A stretch of DNA of 64,000 nucleotides from Methanocella sp. (lineage in GTDB: Archaea > Halobacteriota > Methanocellia > Methanocellales > Methanocellaceae), in the NCBI RefSeq assembly GCF_035506375.1, contig NZ_DATJPM010000080.1, positions 1 through 64,000 of the forward strand. Direction: 5' to 3'. Below are positions 43,788 through 50,733 of this stretch, piece after piece (within the stretch, counting starts at the first letter, position 1; each line of letters opens with the position of its first letter). The position numbers and the translations under genes are program-made. Below the pieces are notes generated by a model. That model ran no database searches. It was given only the letters and a program-made list of their open reading frames with translations, and had not been told where the DNA came from.

Positions 43788-44441
43788 ATGGCGGATAATG
43801 AAAAGTTCCTGGTGGTGCCGCTGGGCAAGGAGTCCAAGGCCATCACCCAGACCGTTTCCAACGATACGGCCATGGAGATCATGGAGCTGCTCGCGGAAGG
43901 CCCCATGTCCACGTCCGGCGTGGCGGAGAAGCTGAGCATACCGCTCACCACGGCCCAGTATAACATCGAGAAGCTCATGGATGCGGGGCTGGTCAAGATA
44001 GCCCGCACTAAATACAGCGAGAAGGGCCGGGAAGTAAAACTATACGAGGCCATGAACCGGGCCATCATCATCCTGCCCGGCAAGTCCGGCACAGGCGCCG
44101 TCATGGACGCCCTTAAGCGGTACATTCTCGTCCTGCCCGTCGTCGCCCTCGCATCTCTCGCCGTGGAGTACCTGGTGCCCCTGACTCAGACCTCCCGGAG
44201 CGCGGACGAGAGCCTGAAGAGCGCCGGCACCGGCCCGTACCTCATGAACGCCATGCCCACGGCCGGGCCGTCGGCAGTGGCCGTGCCAGCCAGCTCTGCC
44301 CTTGACCAGGGGGCCCAGAGCGTTACGATTCTCGCCCAGCATGCAGGCCTGTTATTCTTCGCCGGCTGCCTGCTGGTCATGCTGCTACTCATCGTGCTCG
44401 AGTACGCTAAGTATAGCCGGCCGTCGAAGAAAAAGCCCTGA
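43788..44441 (+). CDS. Membrane-tethered winged-helix regulator
   Basis: This 217-residue protein joins a DNA-binding head to a membrane tail. The head (about 18-85) is ArsR-like: VSNDTAMEIMELLAEGPMSTSGVAEKLSIPLTTAQYNIEKLMDAGLVKIARTKYSEKGREVKLYEA. Two hydrophobic segments follow at about 111-130 and 186-205. Between them is a Pro/Ala/Ser-rich loop of about 55 residues that would face outward, which leaves the head and a basic tail (KYSRPSKKKP) inside. It could sense an envelope signal. Its location just after a surface-protein gene is suggestive only. ATG 43788 lies 5 bases after a weak GTCC-rich leader, without a clear ribosome-binding site. Confidence 0.78.
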   Translation: MADNEKFLVVPLGKESKAITQTVSNDTAMEIMELLAEGPMSTSGVAEKLSIPLTTAQYNIEKLMDAGLVKIARTKYSEKGREVKLYEAMNRAIIILPGKSGTGAVMDALKRYILVLPVVALASLAVEYLVPLTQTSRSADESLKSAGTGPYLMNAMPTAGPSAVAVPASSALDQGAQSVTILAQHAGLLFFAGCLLVMLLLIVLEYAKYSRPSKKKP

Positions 44442-44543
44442 TCAAGCCGCTCTAAGCATGATAAGCCTGCTCGAAGACCGTTCAGCCACGAAGTTACTTT
44501 AAGCTGGCCTGAAGCTACACGAAGACGTTTTAAATAATTTTTA

Positions 44544-44908
44544 CTGCGTTGAATTACTCCCGTATTTTAAGTTTTATAAGAGACGGAGGGCACTATTTTC
44601 ACCACGAAGGCACGATGGCACGGAGGCTCACAAAGTTTTCTTTTTAGATTAATGTACAAAGGACACAAAGCCGGTTCATCGGCGATCAGGGCACGAAGGA
44701 TACAAGGGCACAGTGGAATGAAACAAGAGTACTTTTTGCCATCGTGCCTTCATATCCTTCGTGCCCTGATCGCCGATGAACCGGCTTTGTGCCCTTTGTC
44801 TCTTAATTATAAAAAAGTCTTCGTGATCCTCCGTGCCATAGTGCCTTTGTGGTGAAAAATAGTGCCCTCCGTACACTCTGAGACTTAAAAGGGCATATTC
44901 AACACAGC
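44544..44908 (+). mobile_element. MITE-like palindromic element, copy C
   Basis: This copy is 365 bases. It begins CTGCGTTGAATTAC and ends ATTCAACACAGC. A perfect 12-base direct repeat, AAATAATTTTTA, flanks it at 44532-44543 and 44909-44920. Its arms pair along the whole length, for example CACCACGAAGGCACGATGGCACGGAGG against the CCTCCGTGCCATAGTGCC side. Flanking sequence at 44480-44530 and 44921-44975 (GCCACGAAGTTAC, AAGTCTTAGAG) belongs to the second repeat family, so this copy also inserted into an older element. With those flanks it fills the 541-base gap between the winged-helix and DHH genes. Confidence 0.87.
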
Positions 44909-44982
44909 AAATAATTTTTAAAAGTCTTAGAGTCGCTTCTTGGCTAAAAAACTCTTAGAGCAACTTTTTTGAGTGGCTTATT

Positions 44983-46455
44983 TCACTCGGCCTGGCCTTC
45001 CATGCCCACGGCCCCGAGGAACCGGCGAGTGACGGCCTCTTCGGTCAGTTTCATCAAGATAGCGCGGTCCTTGACGCCGCTGAAAACGCCCAGGGGGATC
45101 TGCGCCGCGGCCGTCTTCTGGTGGCCGCCTGCCGAGCCGATCTCGCCGAAGGCCTTCTGGATGACGTCGCCGATATTGATGCGGATGTCCTTGCTCCGGG
45201 CCGAGATGACGATGCGCTCCTCCGATATGCCGAAGACGAGCACCGTGGAGATGCCCTCCAGCTTTAGAAGATAATCGGCGGCCTGGGGCAGGGTGTCCCG
45301 GTCATGGATGAACCCGACGTTTGAAATAAGATAGCTGCCCTCGATCTTCTTATTCCGTATCGCGACGCCCAGGACGTCCATCGCCTCGGGGGACATGGAG
45401 GGCGTCTCGATCTGCGACAGCAGGTCCTTGTCCACGAACCCGTAGAGATACGCGGCCGCGTTGAGGTCGGCCGCCGAGGTGTTCCGCCTGAACTCGTTCG
45501 TGTCCGTCCGGATGCCATAGAGCAGAGCCGTCGCCAGGTGGCTCGAAAGCTCGAAGTCCAGCTCCTGCACGTACCGGGCCATCATGGTGGACGCCGCGCC
45601 CACTTCCGGGCGGATGTCGACGAAGTCCGCGTTCAGCCCTGCGCCTTCAGGGAGCGGGTGGTGGTCGATGACGATGTTGACTCGCGTGTTCGGGGGCAGC
45701 GAGTTGTTCTTCCCGGGCGTGTTGCAGTCCACGAGAGCGATGACGGGATATTTATCGAGGACTCCGTTGGCGATGTGGACGAGCGGGATGTCCAGGAGAT
45801 TCACGAAGGCCCGGGTCTCGTGGTGGCCGATCATGCCATAGTACAGGATGTCGGCGCTCCTGCCCAGGCTCTCGGCCATGGTCCGGAGGCAGAGCGCGCT
45901 GGCGAAAGCGTCGGAGTCGGGGTTGTCGTGCACGACGATGCCGACGCGCTGGCCGGCATCCAGCGATTTTATGTAGCTCATGAGCTGCCAGGAGGCCCCG
46001 TGGAGCTCCATCTTTTGCAGCTCGTTTAGCGCCTCGTCCGCGACGATGGTGGGCGGGTGGAGCACGATGTCGGCGCCGGCCCGGTAGAGCTCGTCGATAG
46101 TGAGCAGGTCCACGGCCCGGGCCATGACGAACGGGGCGGGAGTGTGGCTTTTCACGTATTCGAGGGCCTTGACGTTGGCGGCGTGGCTGGAGCTGAGGAT
46201 AAATATGCCCTCGACGCCCTTGATGGGCAGCTTCTCGAGGACCCGGTAGGAGCCGATGTCGCCCTCGATCGCCTCGTAGTCCTGCTCGCGGAGCGCCTCG
46301 ACCCTCGCCGGGTCCGCGTCGACTATTATGAAATCCTTTCGGGATTTGGTCAACTCCCGTGCGAGCGCGACTCCGATGCTGCCACCGCCGAGGATTAGGT
46401 ATGTGTATTTTTGCTTGTGTAAAGGCGGGAGTTCTCCGAGCTGTTTTACCTGAAC
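44983..46455 (-). CDS. DHH-family phosphoesterase with N-terminal TrkA-N domain; start codon unclear
   Basis: The C-terminal part (about 165-490) is a DHH/DHHA1 phosphoesterase: GIVVHDNPDSDAFASALCL, ALVDCNTPGKNN, VNIVIDHHPLP and EVGAASTMM supply the metal ligands, and GSAGGHQKTAAAQIPLG is the GGGH-like DHHA1 motif. It may cleave a cyclic dinucleotide or nano-oligonucleotide. The N-terminal part is a Rossmann RCK domain whose GGGSIG loop (YLILGGGSIGVALA) lies upstream of the first canonical start in frame (TTG 46353). Between the preceding in-frame stop and that loop there is no ATG, GTG or TTG. GGAGGG at 46467-46462 points to initiation at GTT 46455 or ATC 46458. The start is therefore provisional. 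Confidence 0.8.
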   Translation of the reverse strand, partial: VQVKQLGELPPLHKQKYTYLILGGGSIGVALARELTKSRKDFIIVDADPARVEALREQDYEAIEGDIGSYRVLEKLPIKGVEGIFILSSSHAANVKALEYVKSHTPAPFVMARAVDLLTIDELYRAGADIVLHPPTIVADEALNELQKMELHGASWQLMSYIKSLDAGQRVGIVVHDNPDSDAFASALCLRTMAESLGRSADILYYGMIGHHETRAFVNLLDIPLVHIANGVLDKYPVIALVDCNTPGKNNSLPPNTRVNIVIDHHPLPEGAGLNADFVDIRPEVGAASTMMARYVQELDFELSSHLATALLYGIRTDTNEFRRNTSAADLNAAAYLYGFVDKDLLSQIETPSMSPEAMDVLGVAIRNKKIEGSYLISNVGFIHDRDTLPQAADYLLKLEGISTVLVFGISEERIVISARSKDIRINIGDVIQKAFGEIGSAGGHQKTAAAQIPLGVFSGVKDRAILMKLTEEAVTRRFLGAVGMEGQAE

Positions 46456-46617
46456 GATAAGCCCTCCGTTCTCGTTTTTGTTTTTTCCTTAAAAGGTGCG
46501 ATAGGTATGATGAACGTTGATAAACTTTGTGCGGGCGGCTTATTTTTCGTTTTTAACCACAACATATATATGCAAGATATGACTATAAAAGGTTCGCTGC
46601 GCCGCATCGGAAAGATG

Positions 46618-46627
46618 CATATAAAGG
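46618..46627 (+). promoter_or_regulatory. TATA box of the tRNA-Lys gene
   Basis: GCATATAAAG ends 17 bases before the tRNA 5' end, centred near -23, as expected for an archaeal tRNA promoter. A second TATA-like CTATAAAAGG lies further upstream at about 46583-46592. Confidence 0.55.
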
Positions 46628-46644
46628 CGCCGCTTTTGTGTCTT

Positions 46645-46721
46645 GGGCCCGTGGCTCAGTCAGGCAGAGCGGCGGACTCTTAATCCGCATGCCATGGGTT
46701 CAAATCCCATCGGGCCCGCCA
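46645..46721 (+). tRNA. tRNA-Lys (anticodon CUU)
   Basis: A complete cloverleaf is visible. The acceptor stem GGGCCCG (46645-46651) pairs with CGGGCCC (46711-46717). The discriminator is G, and CCA is encoded at 46719-46721. The anticodon stem GCGGA/TCCGC encloses the loop CTCTTAA, giving anticodon CTT. The T loop reads GGTTCAAATCC. No intron is present. T-runs at about 46728-46741 may terminate the transcript. The rest of 46456-46873 holds no gene that I can see. Confidence 0.95.
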
Positions 46722-46873
46722 CGTACGTTTTATCTCTTTTAAAATCTCCTCTACGTAAGCCGATTTTTCGGATTGGAGGGCACGTGGTTATTTTCAGATA
46801 AATGATAATATAGCCATAGTGGATTTGATCCGTCTGCCTTCATTTATCTCAGGGCAGGGCTCGGCGCAGTCAG

Positions 46874-47845
46874 TCACATAAAGTCGCATTTCTCGCACAG
46901 TTCTAATCCTCTGCGGCCTGCTAGTATCTTTCTCCGGAGTTCCATGTACTTCGGTCCCCTCCATATGTCCACGAGGCTTTGCTTCGTGGTGTCACCCATC
47001 GTGACCATTCCCTTTGAATCATTGCTACATAACGTGGCTCTACCGTCAGATTTAACAACCATTTGAACGAATGGATTGAAACACGGGATGCCAATAGGAG
47101 GTATATTTGACCGGTTCTTCGCTTCCCCTGCTCGAGTAGTAAGTCGTTCGGTTAAAAGCCGGAATTGTATATTTAACCGGCCGTTCTGATACTCGGGCTT
47201 TTCTTTGGCATACTCATAAACCGCTAATATGGGCTCTATGAAATCAAGATCGTCGCTGTAATTATCTAATTTCATATAATCGAGGTATCTCATCAGTTCG
47301 ACGAACTTCTCGATGGTGATAACTTTACCGTTCGTCCACATGATGAGTGTGGCGTCCGGCACCTTCTCCCTGGCATATCGTGCGAACTCGATAATGCGTT
47401 TATCAAGTAGAGGCTCATTATTGGAGTATAGGTATATTTCACCGGTGTAGTTCATAGCGCCGAGCTGGTCTATTAAATTATGGAAACGATCGGCAGGCAT
47501 CATAATTTTTGGCTGGTCGTTGTTGTACACATTAACCGGGCAGAACTCACACGTGTTGTTGCACCAGTTCGTTGTCTCGATCTCTATCGCTGAGAATAGA
47601 GGGAAGGTCCGCTTGTGAAGATGCTCTGCCAGTCCGGCATACATCGGCTTTAATACTTTTACATCCCAATTCCGGCGCCATTTAATGTATGTAGCCTCCA
47701 TTAACCGTGGGGCCTTATGGAGCATGAACGTATATGCGTTATGCATCCACATGGGCCGGAACTGATACGGGTGAGTGATTATCCTGTCCCCCGCCGGCAT
47801 TCTTTTGGTTATTTTTTTATAAGCTTTCCTCTGCCTCTCTATCAT
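46874..47845 (-). CDS. Radical SAM/SPASM domain protein in an AT-rich patch
   Basis: The 323-residue protein has the radical SAM motif CNNTCEFC (ETTNWCNNTCEFCPVN, about 92-107), YLYSNNEPLLDKR in place of the usual GGEP loop, and a SPASM-type C-terminal region with CFNPFVQMVVKSDGRATLCSND and CEKCDF. SPASM enzymes often modify peptides or sugars; no precursor peptide gene is evident here. Base composition is clearly more AT-rich than the neighbouring genes, with codons such as ATA, TTA and AAT more frequent. MITE copy D lies just upstream of its start. Both points suggest acquired DNA. No ribosome-binding site stands out. Confidence 0.78.
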   Translation of the reverse strand: MIERQRKAYKKITKRMPAGDRIITHPYQFRPMWMHNAYTFMLHKAPRLMEATYIKWRRNWDVKVLKPMYAGLAEHLHKRTFPLFSAIEIETTNWCNNTCEFCPVNVYNNDQPKIMMPADRFHNLIDQLGAMNYTGEIYLYSNNEPLLDKRIIEFARYAREKVPDATLIMWTNGKVITIEKFVELMRYLDYMKLDNYSDDLDFIEPILAVYEYAKEKPEYQNGRLNIQFRLLTERLTTRAGEAKNRSNIPPIGIPCFNPFVQMVVKSDGRATLCSNDSKGMVTMGDTTKQSLVDIWRGPKYMELRRKILAGRRGLELCEKCDFM

Positions 47846-47998
47846 CCTAATGGTCTTTTTAGTAATATTACCATCCTTCTGCTCTCGTTTAACATTATAA
47901 AGCCAATAACGTACTAAGCGATTACAAAGTAAATAATTAAAAGGTAGTATGTATAATAATATATTAATTTATTTCTATAAATTTTTTAATTATTAATT

Positions 47999-48365
47999 GC
48001 TGTGTTGAATTACTCCCGTATTTTAAGTTTTTGAAGAGCATTGAGGGCACTATTTTTCACCACAGAGGCACGATGGCACGGAGGCCCACGGAGTTTTCTT
48101 TTTAGATTAAGTTACAAAGTACACAAAGCCGGTTCATCGGCGATCAGGGCACGAAGGATACAAAGACACAGTGGAATGAACAAGAGCACTTTTTGCCCCT
48201 GTGCCTTCTTATCCTTTGTATCTTATAAGTTCAAAAAGCGGCTCTGTGCCCTTTGTCTCTTAATTATAAAAAAGTCTTTGTGGGCCTCCGTGCTCTTCGT
48301 GCCTTTGTGGTGAAAAATAGTGCCTCCGTACACTCCGAGACTTAAAAGGGCATATTCAACACAGC
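47999..48365 (+). mobile_element. MITE-like palindromic element, copy D
   Basis: This 367-base copy has the best-preserved ends: GCTGTGTTGAAT at the left and ATTCAACACAGC at the right. A perfect 11-base direct repeat, AATTATTAATT, flanks it at 47988-47998 and 48366-48376, so this is probably the youngest insertion. Its internal arms pair as in copies A-C. It fills most of the 773-base gap upstream of the radical SAM/SPASM gene. I see no gene in the AT-rich remainder (47846-47987 and 48377-48618). Confidence 0.88.
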
Positions 48366-48618
48366 AATTATTAATTTAATATGATACGACTATCCTTCAC
48401 ATGCCATAACGCCCGGTAACAATAATTTAAAAAATAGCCGGAAAGTTGTGGGGAGACCGCGTTTAGTTAAAATTATCTTAGCCTGTCTTCCTTATGCAGC
48501 AACCCGCACCCGTCGAACCTGCACGCTAAAGCCATGGTGTATGCGACTCTGCCATATCGTTTCCTCCATTCAAAGGCCTCCCGGGATACTTCCCCATCCG
48601 AAGTATAAGTGGCCACAT

Positions 48619-49431
48619 TTAAGCCGGTTTTCGTGCTATCGCGTACAGAGTTTTTGTCACTATCTCAATGCCGTCGGATGTCCTGCATTTTTCAAGCTCA
48701 TCCGCGATATCGGCCCGTGCCTGCGGCCGAAGGCTCTCCGGGACGTGCCTCAGGAAATTTCCAAACGAGCTGGCTTCGTTGAACCTGAATACCTCTTCCG
48801 GCGAAGAATAATATCGTTTACTTGTTCTTTTAACAATTTCGATATCCTCAAAGCCCGCGTCCTTCAGTAGCGTATCAAGCTCATTTTCCGTGACGGGCTT
48901 ACTGGCGTCTTCGGCCGTCTTCACCCGCCCCGCATAAGGCGTCTGGGTAAAAAGCCGGTTCGTTATGCGCTTGACTCCCGACGGGTTTTCACGGTCGCCC
49001 GTCGTGATGCCCACTTTTCCGCCAGGCTTGAGCAGCCTATACGACGAGGCAAGCGCTGTCGGCTTGTCGTCGATCCAGTGGAAAACGGAACAGTAACATA
49101 CGTGGTCGAACGTCCCTGCAGAAAAGCTGCCCGGCCTCTCGCCGCTACCGATGGCGAACTGCACGTTCGCGTCGTTCAGGCCTTTCAGCTTATCACCGGC
49201 CACGCCGATACGATAGGGCGACGGGTCGATGCCGACCACGCGGCCGTGTGGCCCCAGGACCGTGGATAAGTACATCGACAGGCGCCCCGTGCCGCATCCG
49301 ACGTCCAGCACTGCATCGCCCGCCCGTATGCCCATCATTTTTGCCAGGAGCACTCCTCTTTTAAACTGGCTATCGCTGATATGGTCATAGCTATCGGCCA
49401 GCTCCTGCGCGTCGTGGCTTATATCGCTCAT
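48619..49431 (-). CDS. Class I SAM-dependent methyltransferase
   Basis: This 270-residue Rossmann methyltransferase has motif I, VLDVGCGTGRLSMYL (about 41-55), VVGIDPSPYRIGVA (motif II, acidic residue binding the SAM ribose), FDHVCYCSVFHWIDDKPTAL (motif IV region) and RLLKPGGKVGITTGDR (motif V-VI). It is closest in style to UbiE/COQ5 and small-molecule methyltransferases. The acceptor is unknown, and the cysteine set of arsenite methyltransferases is absent. It is divergent from the UspA gene. Confidence 0.85.
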   Translation of the reverse strand: MSDISHDAQELADSYDHISDSQFKRGVLLAKMMGIRAGDAVLDVGCGTGRLSMYLSTVLGPHGRVVGIDPSPYRIGVAGDKLKGLNDANVQFAIGSGERPGSFSAGTFDHVCYCSVFHWIDDKPTALASSYRLLKPGGKVGITTGDRENPSGVKRITNRLFTQTPYAGRVKTAEDASKPVTENELDTLLKDAGFEDIEIVKRTSKRYYSSPEEVFRFNEASSFGNFLRHVPESLRPQARADIADELEKCRTSDGIEIVTKTLYAIARKPA

Positions 49432-49546
49432 ATTTGTACAATGACGCGATGAGCGCCATATAAAATAAACTTTCTATTGCCAGTATCCATGAGGCGCGGT
49501 TTACCTTCGACATCTTTAAAGCTATGCAAGCCCTATTTTTTTTACG

Positions 49547-49930
49547 ATGAAGATTCTTCTCGCCACAGACGGCATGCCCCACACCGACAAGGCCGTTGAG
49601 TATGCCATCGAGTACGCCTCGCGCTATAAGGCCTCGCTCTTCGTCGTTTACGTGCTCTCCCCGGGCAGTGACCAGAAGGCTGCCTATGGGGAAGGCAAAG
49701 AGGCGGTCCAGGGCGTCAAGCTGAAAGTGCTCACGAAGGGGGTCGGCGTCACGACGATGCTGGAGCAGGGGGAGCCTGCGGAGACGATCGTCAGGACGGC
49801 CGACAAGATAGGGGCGGACGCGGTCATCATGGGCGCGTCCGGGAAGTGCGAAGGCAGTAAGCGGCCGCTGGGCAGCGTTTCGGCCAGGGTGGCGCAGGAT
49901 GCCTGCTGCTCCGTCATCATCGTAAGGTGA
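49547..49930 (+). CDS. Universal stress protein UspA family
   Basis: The 127-residue single-domain Usp starts MKILLATDGMPHTDKAVEYAIEYA. It has the ATP-binding motif G-x2-G-x9-GS in MGASGKCEGSKRPLGSVSARV near the C-terminus, so it is probably an ATP-binding member. The C-terminal VIIVR is the usual closing strand. Its specific role is unknown. The gene is alone, with ATG 49547 after a T-run leader. Confidence 0.9.
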   Translation: MKILLATDGMPHTDKAVEYAIEYASRYKASLFVVYVLSPGSDQKAAYGEGKEAVQGVKLKVLTKGVGVTTMLEQGEPAETIVRTADKIGADAVIMGASGKCEGSKRPLGSVSARVAQDACCSVIIVR

Positions 49931-50078
49931 GGTTCGGGTTAAAATGACCGGGCGTTGCCCGCTTATAGATAGAATGCCCGCCGCCTATTAGTACCGGGTC
50001 CTGGAATCGTGTACAATAGTCACCCTTAGAGGCAAAAAGCTAATAAGCAACCCGCCTTAAACCATTTCCGAACGCAAT

Positions 50079-50699
50079 ATGGCTTCGGAAGAACTGGCGC
50101 AATTTTTCCGGGCGAACCCTCAGGTCTACGGCCATGCGGGCCGCGAGGACCTGGACCAGCTTTCCCGTATCTGCGAGCTTTTTCCGGACAGCGCCCGCCT
50201 CCTGAGCGACGCGGAGGCCGTGGAGCTGCCCATGTTCGAGTGCAGGCGCTGCGGGCAGTGCTGCTCGTCTGTCCGGTACGTCACCGTATGCCACGCGGAC
50301 GTGAAGCGGTGGGTCGCACAAAAGAGGCTGGATATTCTGGAGGGCCTCGTCATTGACCGCCGGAGGACGCCGCTCCTGGCCATTCGGAAAGATAGTATCA
50401 GAGCTGCAAAAGAAGAGGCGCGGGCGCTCCTTGCGGAGGCCGGCCTCGAAGACGAGCATGTTTTTGAAATTTTATATGTGACAAAGCTACTTGAGTGTGC
50501 CGTATACGTAAAACGCGCTGGAGGCGCCTGCGCGCTCCTCCGTGAGGATGGCGGCATGGCGACGTGCGGCATACAGGACACGAAGCCCCTGGTATGCGAA
50601 AAGTTCCCCTATTATATCGGGAATTACACCGATGGCCGGCTGTTAAAAGAAGACAGCTTCTGCCCGTCTCTTAGCGATATAGCCAGGAAGCGGACTTAA
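50079..50699 (+). CDS. YkgJ-type cysteine cluster protein
   Basis: The 206-residue protein belongs to the CxxCxxCC family that binds an Fe-S or zinc centre. The signature FECRRCGQCCSSVRYVTV lies at about 50-67. Further cysteines follow in GGACALLRED, ATCGIQDTKPLVCEKFPYY and SFCPSL. The N-terminal 45 residues and an inserted helical part (about 80-140) vary among family members. The function is unknown. It converges on secD, with a palindromic terminator between them. Confidence 0.82.
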   Translation: MASEELAQFFRANPQVYGHAGREDLDQLSRICELFPDSARLLSDAEAVELPMFECRRCGQCCSSVRYVTVCHADVKRWVAQKRLDILEGLVIDRRRTPLLAIRKDSIRAAKEEARALLAEAGLEDEHVFEILYVTKLLECAVYVKRAGGACALLREDGGMATCGIQDTKPLVCEKFPYYIGNYTDGRLLKEDSFCPSLSDIARKRT

Positions 50700-50710
50700 A
50701 AAAAGATGCA

Positions 50711-50730
50711 GTAGGGGGCCGGCCCCCTAC
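50711..50730. terminator. Perfect 20-base palindrome between convergent genes
   Basis: The sequence GTAGGGGGCC and its exact complement (50711-50730) form a 10-base-pair stem with no spacer. It lies 12 bases after the cysteine-cluster gene stop and 4 bases before the secD stop. It could end transcription from both sides, but its flanking T-run is short (CCCTTTACTTA). Confidence 0.55.
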
Positions 50731-50733
50731 CCT

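Noticed and set aside
46645..46721. Possible pyrrolysine tRNA, given the methanogen context
   Set aside because: The anticodon is CTT, not CTA, and the cloverleaf has normal loop sizes, so it is tRNA-Lys.
48041..48313. 90-codon frame inside MITE copy D, with similar short frames in the other copies
   Set aside because: The frames differ in position and reading between copies and follow the palindrome sequence. No conserved protein results.
12711..48365. Repeated CACGAAG/GGGCAC words that could suggest a CRISPR array
   Set aside because: The words are arms of large palindromes, not regularly spaced direct repeats with unique spacers, and no cas genes are present.
48448..48870. 140-codon plus-strand frame
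   Set aside because: Its second half is antisense to the methyltransferase gene and its first half is AT-rich DNA with no coding signature or ribosome-binding site.
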